Notes: generated by a model not told the origin, from the sequence alone. Positions 1 to 9,407 are shown, counted from the first letter of the stretch. The stretch is DNA of 64,000 bases from Acinetobacter johnsonii CIP 64.6 (GCF_000368045.1 NZ_KB849235.1:800981-864980); one strand, 5' to 3'. Numbers and translations: made by a program.

Positions 1-954
1 ACACCAAATCAAAAAACCATTGCAGACGTCTCTAACTTCTTAAAATCTGATCCTGCACACTCTGTAAAAGCCTTGTTAGTACAAGGTATTGCAGCCGAAG
101 AAGGCCAAACAACACCGGTAGTGGCATTGTTCTTACGTGGCGATCATGAGCTGAATGAAATTAAAGCGGAGAAACATCCACGTATCGCATCACCATTAAC
201 TTTTGCAACAGAAGAACAACTTGTTGCACTGGGTTTAACCGCTGGTTTTTGTGGACCACAAGGCTTAGTTGAAAAAGGCTTAACGGTCATTGTCGACCGT
301 GCTGCATCAGTACTGTCTGACTTTGTTGCTGGTGCAAATGAGGTTGATAAGCACGTGACTGGTCTAAACTGGGAACGTGATGCACAGTTCACCGAAGTTT
401 ATGACTTACGTAATGTGGTTGAGGGTGATCCGTCTCCAGACGGTAAAGGTACGCTGCAAATTAAACGTGGTATCGAAGTGGGGCATATTTTCCAACTCGG
501 TCAAAAGTATTCAGAAGCTTTGGGTTGTAAAGTTTTAGGTGAAGATGGTAAGCCATTTACTGTAACCATGGGTTGTTACGGTATTGGTGTAACACGTGTA
601 GTTGCCTCTGCAATTGAGCAAAACTTTGACGAAAAAGGGATTATTTGGCCTATGGCAATTGCACCGTTTGAAGTTGCCATTGTGCCGATGAATGCACATA
701 AGTCTCCACGCACTTTGGAAGCAGCTGAAGCACTGTACGCTGAACTTACGGCAGCAGGTTATGATGTTTTACTGGATGATCGTAACGAACGTCCAGGCGT
801 GAAATTCTCTGACCTAGAGCTTACAGGTATTCCTCACCGTATTGTGATTGGTGAGAAAGGCTTGGATGCAGGTACTTTTGAATATAAAGGCCGTCGTGAT
901 GCTGAATCTGTAAACATTTCTAAAGACGAGTTGTTGGCGAAAATTGCAAAATAA
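1..954 (+). CDS. proS: Prolyl-tRNA synthetase, C-terminal part (5' end outside window)
   Basis: Charges tRNA-Pro with proline in the cytoplasm. The frame is open from base 1, so only the last 317 codons are present. What remains is the end of the editing (INS) insertion, then the class II catalytic motif region with KRGIEVGHIFQLGQKYSEALG, the motif 3 stretch TMGCYGIGVTRVVASAIEQ, and the anticodon-binding domain with DDRNERPGVKFSDLELTGIPHRIVIGEKGL. This order and sequence are typical of bacterial-type ProRS with an INS domain. The stop codon is followed within 20 bases by an intrinsic terminator. The identity is very sure; the start lies upstream of the window. Confidence 0.97.
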   Translation, partial: TPNQKTIADVSNFLKSDPAHSVKALLVQGIAAEEGQTTPVVALFLRGDHELNEIKAEKHPRIASPLTFATEEQLVALGLTAGFCGPQGLVEKGLTVIVDRAASVLSDFVAGANEVDKHVTGLNWERDAQFTEVYDLRNVVEGDPSPDGKGTLQIKRGIEVGHIFQLGQKYSEALGCKVLGEDGKPFTVTMGCYGIGVTRVVASAIEQNFDEKGIIWPMAIAPFEVAIVPMNAHKSPRTLEAAEALYAELTAAGYDVLLDDRNERPGVKFSDLELTGIPHRIVIGEKGLDAGTFEYKGRRDAESVNISKDELLAKIAK

Positions 955-968
955 TTCATTTTAGAATA

Positions 969-997
969 AAAAATCCCGCGTATATCGCGGGATTTTT
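969..997. terminator. Bidirectional intrinsic terminator between proS and the Fil-type operon
   Basis: A perfect 10-bp GC-rich stem (AAATCCCGCG with CGCGGGATTT) and a 5-base loop, flanked by A and T tracts on either side. It can stop transcription from proS on the plus strand and from the convergent operon ending at 1013. Confidence 0.9.
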
Positions 998-1012
998 TAT
1001 GGAATCATATAT

Positions 1013-2332
1013 TTAACAGAACTTTAAACCACCGTAGCAATTGGAAATAACATTTTGGCTGGCTCCTAATGGAATATTATTCAGCGGTAAAGGCAATGCC
1101 GGCAATGAGCCTAAATTCACCTCCCCCACGTTACTTACAAGTTTTGATGTAAATAATGCACTTACAGCAGAGCCAAAATCTACATAGAGTGGATGATCAT
1201 CAAACCAATCACTTAAATAAGTCGCAACATCGGGTAAAATTGGATTAATGTCAACTGCATAATTTTCACTGGCATTCAATGTTCCGAGCTGTACAGGATC
1301 ATTTACTGCCAACCACCACCCGGGGTCGGCTACCGCTTGCTCTTTAGGCCAAAAAAGTTTTGATTTTTGAAGTGATAGGCTTACAGGGTTGTTCAGCGGT
1401 AAAGAATGGATTAACCCCAAACTCTGATTGAGTGCAATATCTGTTTTTAAACCTGAAATTTGCATATTTACACGCATATCATTGATAGTAAAATTAGATA
1501 AAGGGATAATTGTTACCCAAGTTGTTCCCGGCACCACAGCTTTCATATTACCTGAATTTTCTGTCAAAATAATTGTGGGAACATCTGCAAGAGCATTAAC
1601 ATTTACTGAGGTTAATCTTGACCCATTTAAGATAGCTTCTTTAGTAGTAAAATTCACAGGCATAGAAGGAATCTTAATCGTACTATTACTGGTGACAAAC
1701 TCTCTTGGGCAGTTCAAACAACCTGCAATGTTTACTTTTCCTGTTAAAGATTGTGTAAATGGTGTTTCTTGAGTTTTTGTGGAACCCGTTGCAGGTGCAA
1801 TTTTCATATAACCGCTTAATGTATTAATACCATTTTGGGTACCATCATTTGTTCCCGCTGTAAGTAACCCCACAATTTTTTCTGCGCTGACACGAAATCC
1901 CATTACTTCTCTTGTCGCAGCACTCGTAGGATTCTTAATAGCAAACTCTATAAATGGGTTGGTTAGCTTCGCTGATGTTTCAGGTCTCTCTTTACCTGCC
2001 TCAGGTAAGCCACTTAGACTCAGATTATCAATATCAATATCACAACCAGCTTTTATCGTATTATTACTACCACCGCAACCTAGTTGTAACTTCTTAATAT
2101 TGGCATTCAGTTCTATTTCCGCACTTAAACCTAACTTATAAAAACCAAGATCTGATTGCGTATAAGATTGCCCGAGCGAGTCTGTGCCATTTGATCCAGC
2201 GGTATATTCTAAATTCATCAAAGCTTGGCCTTCGACTTCTGCCAATTCCTCGTCATTTAAAGCAGTCATCGCATAACTTTGACTCAAACCTAAAGTCGCT
2301 GTGATTAGAATTGAAATTAAAGACTTATTCAT
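1013..2332 (-). CDS. Exported Fil-type surface protein (last gene of four-gene operon)
   Basis: A 439-residue protein of unknown biochemical function. It begins with a signal peptide (MNKSLISILITATLGLSQSYA) followed at once by ALNDEELAEVEGQ, the short motif seen after the signal peptide in all four proteins of this operon. It resembles the Acinetobacter putative pilus-assembly Fil proteins, but I cannot assign the letter. The rest is rich in N, T, S and G, as expected for a beta-rich surface protein, with six cysteines including one close pair (CLNC) and a C-terminal pair ending in CYGGLKFC. The start at 2332 is chosen because AAGGAA lies eight bases upstream; the frame also opens six codons earlier. 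The previous gene ends 23 bases upstream, and that gene is broken by an insertion sequence, so polarity is possible. Confidence 0.75.
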   Translation of the reverse strand: MNKSLISILITATLGLSQSYAMTALNDEELAEVEGQALMNLEYTAGSNGTDSLGQSYTQSDLGFYKLGLSAEIELNANIKKLQLGCGGSNNTIKAGCDIDIDNLSLSGLPEAGKERPETSAKLTNPFIEFAIKNPTSAATREVMGFRVSAEKIVGLLTAGTNDGTQNGINTLSGYMKIAPATGSTKTQETPFTQSLTGKVNIAGCLNCPREFVTSNSTIKIPSMPVNFTTKEAILNGSRLTSVNVNALADVPTIILTENSGNMKAVVPGTTWVTIIPLSNFTINDMRVNMQISGLKTDIALNQSLGLIHSLPLNNPVSLSLQKSKLFWPKEQAVADPGWWLAVNDPVQLGTLNASENYAVDINPILPDVATYLSDWFDDHPLYVDFGSAVSALFTSKLVSNVGEVNLGSLPALPLPLNNIPLGASQNVISNCYGGLKFC

Positions 2333-4122
2333 TTTATTGTTCCTTGTCATTCTTTTTAGCGCGGCATAATTCCTAATGTGCTACGCATAGCTCCACCCGT
2401 AATAGCAATATCAGCAACCTTCTGCATGGTACCTGTTGGAGACAATCCAACCTCCGCTCTAAAGGCAGTTCCTTGTCCACCTGCTAATGCCTTATGGTTA
2501 AATTGCACTTGATTGTCGATGACAACTGAGTCCTTTTGCATATGAATTTTTCCATTCAAACCTAAGTGACCTTGCATTTTATTTAAGTTAAAACTTGAGG
2601 TTTTTGTTGTTGTCCCATTGCTATCGGTATTACTGAGACTAATAAAACTGCCTTTTTTACTTTCATTACTCAGGTCTGTGCTACTCAACGTATTAAACTC
2701 AAAATTGGATTTAAATGACAAATAGTTGCTTTGTGGTGTCCCGCCTACAGCCTCAAGCCCAGGAATAATAAAGAGTTCACCTTTACCATCTAACATAAAA
2801 GCAATCGATGCGAGAACATCATCTTTTTTGGCAAAGTTATTAATCGGTACGACTTCTTTTGCACAACTGTTTACCTCTGCTGGGCAGTTATACAATGCAC
2901 CTGGAAGCTGCCCGATTGCGATTTCCGCATTCGCAGCAAACAATAAACTATCGGCTTTGATATAGATTTCATTTTCATTAAAACCAATCACACCATTGGC
3001 TTTAAAATATGAATCAATATTGCGTAAGCCTGTATAGTAGTTAACTTCTTCGCCATGCTTACTCATCGCACCATCAATGACGATAATCGACGTTGTTTTC
3101 GGGTTGCCTTGACTATCTTCACCATAACCATCAGTTGATACCGCGATGTCATAGCCCAACCCATCCTTCACTGTTCCAGCGGTATTGGTATATTTCTTGG
3201 CAAAAAATGCTGCATTGGCATTTAGGTTATAAATTGGAATACCTAAACCCCATGTTCCTTCGTTAGTATTGTTTACTGCAATCGAATTATCTGAAATAAA
3301 ACGGGCTTTACGTGCAATAGCTTGAAAATCGAGCCCACGTACAGCAATAAAAGCCATATTTGAAGCATTGCCCGTTGGTGATGGGTTATAAATTAACTCA
3401 TAGTTTTGTGCACCCAATATCGTCTTAATTTGGTCATTGACCACAAAACCCATTGAGTTAGTGCGAATGTTATTGATATAAATCTGGCCAAAATCAATAT
3501 AAGCATTTTGACTGTTTATTGCTGAATTGGGGTCAGTAGAAGTACGTACATTGAGCGGTGATAAATTTGAAAACTCGATGGCGTAACTACCTGTACCAGT
3601 GTGTCCTAATTCAAACGTTGTTGGTGTGCTAGCACCAAGCAAACTATTCCCTGCACGGGTAAAGTCAGCCGATACATTTAAATGTAAGCCGCCCGCATTC
3701 TTAAAACCATAACCTGCAGATGCAACCACCTCATTTTCTTGAACATTACCGTTAACACGGTTGACCGTATTAAACTTAGCAACACCAGTTTGGTCAGCAT
3801 TCAACGCGATCTTGCCATTGGTTAATGCACCCGATGCCCCTATCCGAATTAAGTTCCGGTGAGTCGAGTTTACTGAGCCATAACGTAAATCGACGTTTAA
3901 CCCGGGATTTGTGGCATTGCCTACACGGCTGTCATGTACATCAGTTTTATCTTCCACTCGACCTAAAACAACAATATTATCGCCAACACTGCCCTTTGAA
4001 GTGAGAACCACACCTTCCGTTTCATCGATATAAAGATATCCATCAGCAGATAAATTGAAATTGAAATCTTTTAGGGTTAAATCTTGATTATTCTGTCCAT
4101 AACTAATACTAGCATTCTGCAA

Positions 4123-4151
4123 TTTAAAATCTAAATGCACGGCGAATTCAA
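4123..4151 (-). promoter_or_regulatory. Possible hybrid outward promoter at the ISAba125 end
   Basis: The IS terminus supplies TTGAAT (4146-4151, read on the minus strand). At a 17-base spacing the interrupted gene supplies TTTAAA (4123-4128), a 4 of 6 match to a -10 box. The TTGAAT box in this IS end is known to act as the -35 of hybrid promoters elsewhere. Here it points toward the broken gene's 3' part and the last gene of the operon. Activity is inferred. Confidence 0.45.
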
Positions 4152-5227
4152 ACATGAGGTGCGACAGTTTGAAAAGTCTTATGATAATCAACAAGCTGAG
4201 CAAATTTCTCTAATGGTGTAAGCCAATCTAACGCTTTTCTAGGACGAGTATTCAGTGACATGGCAACTTGATTTAAATAATGCTGATCTGCCTGATTTAA
4301 ATCAATCCCTTTAGGTAAATATTGCCTAATTAAACCATTCATATTTTCGCATGTGCCTTTTTGCCAGGGTGAATGTGGGTCACAGAAATATACATCTATG
4401 CCTAAATCTTCTTCAAGTATTTTATGTTCTGCCATCTCGCGTCCACGGTCATAGGTCAACGTTTTACGCAGTTCTGCAGGTAAATATTTCAGAGCTTCAG
4501 TTAAAGCCTTGCGCACTGATTCTGCCTTTGCATCAGGTAATGTTGCCAAGATACAGAGCCGTGTATTTCGTTCAATAAGTGTTGCTATCGAACTTTTATT
4601 GTCTTTACCTTTAATTAAATCAGCTTCCCAATGACCCGGTATTTTTCTTTCTTGAACTTCGGCTGGGCGCTCATGAATAGTTTTAATATCCTGTAATATA
4701 GAATCTTTTTTAGGTTCACCGTTAGCTTTTCGCTTTTTATTTTCATGACGCAGACAGGATAATAAGTCTTTTTTCAACTCACCCTTTGGTAATGCTCGTA
4801 TCGTTGAATAAATCGTTGTATGGCTTACATTCATTGTTTGATCCAAATCAGGAAATGTCTTTAAACGTTTTGCTATTTGCTGAGGAGACCATAAACAACG
4901 GATCGCTTCAACAATAAATTTCCAGAGGATTGAATCGATTTTGAGTTTTCTGTGACCACGTCTACGTCTAGCGAAGGTGTTATCAGAAGCATATTGAGCT
5001 TGATAAACGTCATTGATGCTATTTCTTTTAAGCTCACGATAGATCGTACTAGGATGTCTTTTAATGAGTTCAGCAAATTTTCTGGCTGAAAAGCCTTCTT
5101 TTCTTGACTCAAGCATTAATGCAGTACGATCTTCAAAGTTAAGATGATGGTATGACAATTTTATATACTCCATAAACCCTTTAAATTAATTAGGTGGTTT
5201 ATGTCGCACTTCAAGTTTTACTCTGCC
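4141..5227 (-). mobile_element. ISAba125: ISAba125 (IS30 family) insertion
   Basis: The element is 1087 bp between imperfect inverted ends about 26 bp long: the left end runs inward from 4141 and the right end inward from 5227, with the inner core GTGCGACA identical and about 20 of 26 positions matching. It is flanked by a 3-bp direct repeat CAC (4138-4140 and 5228-5230), as expected for IS30-family transposition. The length, the transposase, and the end sequence containing TTGAAT agree with what I remember of ISAba125, the element that supplies the -35 box for blaNDM and other genes in Acinetobacter. The element lies inside a coding gene on the same strand as that gene. Confidence 0.93.
4148..5173 (-). 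CDS. tnpA: IS30-family transposase of ISAba125
   Basis: A 341-residue transposase that cuts and joins the element's ends. An N-terminal helix-turn-helix region (SARKFAELIKRHPSTIYREL, near residue 30) is of the type IS30 enzymes use to bind inverted repeats. A DDE catalytic core follows: HWEADLIKG gives the first aspartate, TYDRGREMAEH the second, and the SPWQKGTCENMNGLIRQYLP stretch the glutamate, in the usual IS30 order. The frame is complete, so the copy may be active. Its 3' end lies almost at the left terminus of the element, as in other ISAba125 copies. Confidence 0.95.
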   Translation of the reverse strand: MEYIKLSYHHLNFEDRTALMLESRKEGFSARKFAELIKRHPSTIYRELKRNSINDVYQAQYASDNTFARRRRGHRKLKIDSILWKFIVEAIRCLWSPQQIAKRLKTFPDLDQTMNVSHTTIYSTIRALPKGELKKDLLSCLRHENKKRKANGEPKKDSILQDIKTIHERPAEVQERKIPGHWEADLIKGKDNKSSIATLIERNTRLCILATLPDAKAESVRKALTEALKYLPAELRKTLTYDRGREMAEHKILEEDLGIDVYFCDPHSPWQKGTCENMNGLIRQYLPKGIDLNQADQHYLNQVAMSLNTRPRKALDWLTPLEKFAQLVDYHKTFQTVAPHV

Positions 5228-5757
5228 CACCTTTGAGTCGCGGTTAAACAGCCCATTCGTCGTTGCCAAGTACACTTCAAAAGGTGAAATAGTCGAAAGC
5301 TTAAAACTTCCTAAATTTTGATCCGTTTCACCCGTTGCACAATTTGGTGAACACATCAGCATGATTTGGGCAGCCGTTGCGGTAAAAGGTGACACACTGG
5401 CAGAGAGCTGAATGCCAACCCCTTGCGTACCATTGGCTAATTGTGTTGTTCCCACATCAAAATCGAGTTTGGTTTTAATGTTGTTATAACCAGTCGCCGT
5501 TTTAACGTCAATATTATGTAAACCCAGTTTAATCGGTGTTTTTCCGACTTCCGCTGGATCGACCCAATTCAATTGTTTAATGTCAACTTTTGAAGCTTCA
5601 TGGGTAATTGAAATACCATCTTGACCCGTTACATCACTTAAAATCTGATCATTCAAAGCTTGTAATGCATAACTTTGATTCGCTGCACAGATACACAGTG
5701 TCAGAAGGTTTAGTTTTATTATTTTATGCATCTCAATATCCTTTTGAAACTATGTGT

Positions 5758-6441
5758 CTAACAGCGGCTACCCGCAGTGCCCGAGCAGTTATAGCTAAAG
5801 ATTTTTAGATTTCCATCCAGATGTAAGTTTCCGTGAACATTTAAGCCCATAAAACCTTGTTCTTGACCTTTATCAAAAGTGGGTACAGTTTTACTCGTAC
5901 CATAACTGTTATACGTTGAGGTATTGAAATATCCATTTTCACCACTTTCAACTGAAAGGCTAGCAAAACCCAAGTTACGAATTTTGAGGGGTTTATCATC
6001 GAAAAATTTTAACAGCATCGCAGTTTGTGGCTTACCTTCTTTATTCAGAATTGTGGTGCCTTCCAGCGAAAATTTATCAATTTGCATGGTGCCTTGAAAC
6101 TGCTTAAACACCAGCCATTTTCGTTGCCCATTTTCCTTATGATTATTTGGGGAAATGGCGATACGACACAGTTCTAATAAAGCGCAATCTTGATTTGCGC
6201 GCATTTGATAATAGGCTTCAGTGACAATAGCTCGCCCATTTGCATCTACACCATTGGTCCTAGAGATCGTATTTAAACTCATATCATTGGCATATTGGTG
6301 GTTGATCGATAGCGTTAAGCTCAGATCTGCACCGCCCTGCCCAGTCACGCCGACCAGCTCCGTATTATCCAAATCTACCAAACCCGCTTGAGACAACATG
6401 GATACAGACATCAACATGGTTACACATAATTTTTTCATCAT
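5758..6441 (-). CDS. Exported Fil-type protein (second gene of operon)
   Basis: A 227-residue protein of unknown function. The signal peptide MMKKLCVTMLMSVSMLSQA is followed by the operon's shared motif, here as LVDLDNTELVGVTGQGGADL. The body is beta-type and polar, and the last 16 residues hold two cysteines (NCSGTAGSRC), recalling the C-terminal cysteine pair of the 439-residue protein downstream. An AGGA site lies seven bases before the first of two tandem ATGs. It starts nine bases after the previous gene's stop and ends 26 bases before the next start, so co-transcription is likely. It resembles Acinetobacter Fil-type or DUF6160-like surface proteins; the exact gene letter is not assigned. 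Confidence 0.75.
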   Translation of the reverse strand: MMKKLCVTMLMSVSMLSQAGLVDLDNTELVGVTGQGGADLSLTLSINHQYANDMSLNTISRTNGVDANGRAIVTEAYYQMRANQDCALLELCRIAISPNNHKENGQRKWLVFKQFQGTMQIDKFSLEGTTILNKEGKPQTAMLLKFFDDKPLKIRNLGFASLSVESGENGYFNTSTYNSYGTSKTVPTFDKGQEQGFMGLNVHGNLHLDGNLKIFSYNCSGTAGSRC

Positions 6442-6450
6442 GTCAGTATC

Positions 6451-7893
6451 CTATAGCCCTGTGGTCTTAATTTTTAAGTGTTGGATCAATACACCATCTA
6501 TAGCAACCGAACCGAGATTTACAGGAACTGCTGTTCCAGTCCCGCGGAATACCACACCAGTAGATTGTGTCGCCGTATTGGCTTTGAGCGTATTGGTGGT
6601 CGGATCTCGTGTCACGCTACCAATCGAAATACTGCTATGTGTTGCGTTATTCCCTTGGTACTGAATCGCGGTACTCCCTGTCCCCGTTTGAACAAAATTC
6701 GAACCACAATAGGCCACATTACAGGTTGATCCTTTATAGTCAGCATTGTTTCCACCCTGTACATCTGGGTAGTAGGTATAAATCTGCTTATAAATCTCAG
6801 GCACATTCGGAATACGCGTGACTTCAAGAATAATATTGCGTCCTTCTGAACCTACAACAAAAGGCTGATACATATTGCCCAAGACCAAATTAATATTTGG
6901 GCTGTATAAATAAAGCCCCTCGCTCGCATCAAAGATTGGAGCCAATGAACGATCTAATGCGGGTGTGACTGCCGTACCGTCGTTGGTCGCAGCTGTGCTC
7001 AGTCGAAGGACTTTAGCATTCAATAGCGCTTTATTTGCGTCATCGTTGGCATAGACCAATCCAGATGGATCATCATTGGTATTGATCCGAAGTAAGGCTG
7101 CCATCCCAAAGGTTTTATTTTGCTGGTCTAAGGTAGATGCTTGAGTTTGAAACATACGAACCTGTGAACCATTTAAACTCAATCCGTTGGCAACCGCTTG
7201 TAAACGTATTCTTTGATTTAAACTTAAATCAGGATCTGCTGCCGCGTTGGTTGTTGTTGGTGCACCAGTGATAGGGTCCACTTTATTTTGGGAGTTCCAA
7301 CTTCGTGAAAAAGCATCCCACCATAGACCTAATTTAATATTATTATCTGCGTCACTGGCGAGAACGGTCGCTAAAGGCGCTTCAAGCCCCAGAAAACTTA
7401 CATCTGAACTTGCATTCGACTGATGAAACTGTTTAATCCCCGTGGCTGTACCAGCGCGAAATAACCAAGGGTTAACATCGCTTCCCCATGTGAAGCCCTG
7501 ATTGCTGAAACGACTATTGGCATTATTATCAGACCGTGAAAGTGCCAAACCATAAATAAAGATGTCCGCTTTGGTTCGTTTCGTGGTCAGATCATCAGCA
7601 TTGGTATATTTGGAGTAGTTCTCACCCACAGGAATAATGCGAATAAAGCCCGTGTCGTATTGCTGTGGATTGGCCACGCCACGGTTATAACTAGAAGCCG
7701 TGGAGAGATCATTAGCCCCTTGAAACACCATCTTGAAGTTTTCAGGAAGTAAAGCAATGCCTTCACCCGTAGTATCCGCTAGATATTCATCGGAAAGTGA
7801 TTCAAGGGCAAATGTAGACTGCGCAAGCATGAGTCCGACAAGACTAGCTAAACAGGATTTTTTCAATCCTGCGGGATATATACGATTCGTCAT
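6451..7893 (-). CDS. Exported Fil-type protein (first gene of operon)
   Basis: A 480-residue protein of unknown function. Start at 7893 (MTNRIYPAGLKK) is preferred because AAGGA lies eight bases upstream and a signal peptide (CLASLVGLMLAQSTFA) follows; the frame stays open about 35 codons further upstream with no such support. After the signal peptide comes LESLSDEYLADTTGEGIALL, the operon's shared motif. The rest is N/T/S-rich with many short beta-type segments, and a CNVAYCG cysteine pair lies in the C-terminal quarter. It heads a minus-strand operon of four related exported proteins; a promoter must lie in 7894-8087 but I cannot fix its boxes. Confidence 0.75.
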   Translation of the reverse strand: MTNRIYPAGLKKSCLASLVGLMLAQSTFALESLSDEYLADTTGEGIALLPENFKMVFQGANDLSTASSYNRGVANPQQYDTGFIRIIPVGENYSKYTNADDLTTKRTKADIFIYGLALSRSDNNANSRFSNQGFTWGSDVNPWLFRAGTATGIKQFHQSNASSDVSFLGLEAPLATVLASDADNNIKLGLWWDAFSRSWNSQNKVDPITGAPTTTNAAADPDLSLNQRIRLQAVANGLSLNGSQVRMFQTQASTLDQQNKTFGMAALLRINTNDDPSGLVYANDDANKALLNAKVLRLSTAATNDGTAVTPALDRSLAPIFDASEGLYLYSPNINLVLGNMYQPFVVGSEGRNIILEVTRIPNVPEIYKQIYTYYPDVQGGNNADYKGSTCNVAYCGSNFVQTGTGSTAIQYQGNNATHSSISIGSVTRDPTTNTLKANTATQSTGVVFRGTGTAVPVNLGSVAIDGVLIQHLKIKTTGL

Positions 7894-8087
7894 CTCGACC
7901 ATCCTTATTATTCGATGCTCCGCATCTTTATGTACTGCATCCTTTGCTTGGCATTCTACTCTGCGCACTATAATTTTTATTTGCGTCAACCAAAGCACTC
8001 TAATTCACAATTGATTATGCTGAAACTCAGCACAAATGCAAAACCAACTGTCCGATAATATTTATTTTCCGATGAATGAATTGACAT

Positions 8088-8115
8088 AAAAAAAGCGGAT
8101 CAATGATCCGCTTTC
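8088..8115 (-). terminator. Terminator of dcd
   Basis: The AAGCGGATCA/TGATCCGCTT inverted repeat, followed on the minus strand by a run of seven T, lies 16 bases after the dcd stop. Confidence 0.88.
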
Positions 8116-8130
8116 TTAAATATCAATAAC

Positions 8131-8700
8131 TTAGGTCTTCGGTAAAGTCACACCTGTTTGACCTTGGTACTTACCACCACGGTCTTTATACGATGTTTCA
8201 CACACTTCGTCAGATTCGAAGAACAACATTTGTGCAACACCCTCACCGGCGTAAATACGCGCAGGTAGATTCGTTGTGTTCGAGAACTCTAAAGTAACAT
8301 GACCTTCCCACTCAGGCTCAAGTGGTGTGACGTTTACGATAATACCGCAACGTGCATAGGTCGATTTACCCAAACACACAGTCAACACATTACGCGGAAT
8401 ACGGAAATACTCAACGGTACGTGCTAAAGCAAATGAGTTCGGCGGAATAATACAAACATCAGCTTCAATGTCGATAAAACTTTTATCATCAAAGTTTTTT
8501 GGATCTACAATTGCCGAGTGAACATTGGTAAAAACTTTAAACTCACGTGCACAACGAACGTCATAACCATAGCTCGACACGCCATAAGAAATGAGTTTTT
8601 GACCATTTTCATCTAAACGAACTTGGTTTTCTGCATACGGTTCGATCATGCCGTGTTTTTCGCTCATTTCGCGAATCCAACGATCGGACTTAATAGCCAT
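8131..8700 (-). CDS. dcd: dCTP deaminase
   Basis: Deaminates dCTP to dUTP, the main route to dUMP and thymidylate in Gram-negative bacteria. At 189 residues it matches the family length. Recognisable stretches are ISYGVSSYGYDVRC near the N-terminus, the active-site region GKSTYARCGIIVNVTPLEPEWEGH with its catalytic glutamate, the FSNTT patch, and the flexible nucleotide-closing tail KYQGQTGVTLPKT. GGAAAG lies five bases before the ATG. It stands alone with its own terminator. Confidence 0.97.
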   Translation of the reverse strand: MAIKSDRWIREMSEKHGMIEPYAENQVRLDENGQKLISYGVSSYGYDVRCAREFKVFTNVHSAIVDPKNFDDKSFIDIEADVCIIPPNSFALARTVEYFRIPRNVLTVCLGKSTYARCGIIVNVTPLEPEWEGHVTLEFSNTTNLPARIYAGEGVAQMLFFESDEVCETSYKDRGGKYQGQTGVTLPKT

Positions 8701-8813
8701 TTATTCTTTCCAAAAAGCTTAATTTCAATAATTGCGTTGTACTTTAACTGAAATCGCTTTCAATGAAAATAAGCGCGTTTAAGTTCGCAAATTTTCTGTC
8801 TTTAATTACTAAA

Positions 8814-9407
8814 TTAAAAACTTAAAATCGCAGAATAGCTCAGCGGAATCGAAAAACTCATCAAAACCAGCGATGCTGTTTTTTGCAGGTTAGATTGGTT
8901 CAGCCAACGAATTTTATTGCTCGCTAAAATTGACCCGATAAAAGTCCAAAAGAAAGCAATTGGAACAATCAAAACCAAAAACAGCGACATATGTGACAGA
9001 TAATAATCCAGTTTTGTCCACGCAATGGTTGGGAAAATGGCTGAAGCAAACAATAATGCTTTAGGGTTCAATAACGTTGCCAAAAACAGTTCACGCGCCC
9101 GAATAGTCGGTTGATTAAAACTCACTTCAGCATCGGCTGTACGCCATAATTTGATGGCCAAATAAATGATATAGCTTGCGCTGAACAGTTTTAAAATAGT
9201 CGGCAATAAAGGCAAGTGTACGGACACTTTTCCAATAAGGAAGCCCCATGCGGTGATTGAAATGAGATAGCCAAAAGCTTCTGCTGGAATGAGACGCAAA
9301 GATTTACGAATACCGACTTGAATGCCCGAAGAGGCAAGTAGGGTATTGGTTGGTCCTGGAGTTAGAAGAATGGTTATCACTAAACCAATAAAAAACCAAG
9401 TGACCAT
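8814..9407 (-). CDS. LysE/RhtB-family amino-acid exporter
   Basis: An inner-membrane exporter of about 197 residues with about six hydrophobic segments, the usual LysE/RhtB size. The family signature appears near the N-terminus (LLTPGPTNTLL), with NPKALLFASAIFP in the middle. The substrate cannot be told; relatives export lysine, threonine, homoserine or similar compounds. The start at 9407 (MVTW) is preferred over GTG two codons earlier because GGG lies nine bases upstream, but the evidence is weak. No partner gene or LysG-type regulator is adjacent. Confidence 0.88.
   Translation of the reverse strand: MVTWFFIGLVITILLTPGPTNTLLASSGIQVGIRKSLRLIPAEAFGYLISITAWGFLIGKVSVHLPLLPTILKLFSASYIIYLAIKLWRTADAEVSFNQPTIRARELFLATLLNPKALLFASAIFPTIAWTKLDYYLSHMSLFLVLIVPIAFFWTFIGSILASNKIRWLNQSNLQKTASLVLMSFSIPLSYSAILSF

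Larger units (their letters stand above)
2356..5731 (-). pseudogene. Fil-type surface protein gene interrupted by ISAba125
   Basis: The gene is split by the element at 4141-5227. The 5' part (5731 down to 5228) encodes 168 residues: signal peptide, then LQALNDQILSDVTGQDGISI. The 3' part (4137 down to 2356) encodes about 593 residues of N/T/S/G-rich, beta-type sequence ending in LGIMPR. Removing the element plus one copy of the CAC duplication rejoins the frame exactly: FNRDSKV continues into HLDFKLQNAS, giving about 761 residues. Translation of the 5' part now runs 13 codons into the IS and stops, giving a 181-residue product. The 5' start has AAAGGA about eight bases upstream. No other lesion is visible, so the disruption looks recent. 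Function before the break: probably an exported surface or pilus-like protein, as for its neighbours. Confidence 0.9.

Noticed and set aside
2356..4203. A complete 615-codon gene starting inside the insertion sequence.
   Set aside because: Its first 22 codons lie in ISAba125 sequence; it is the 3' part of the interrupted Fil-type gene.
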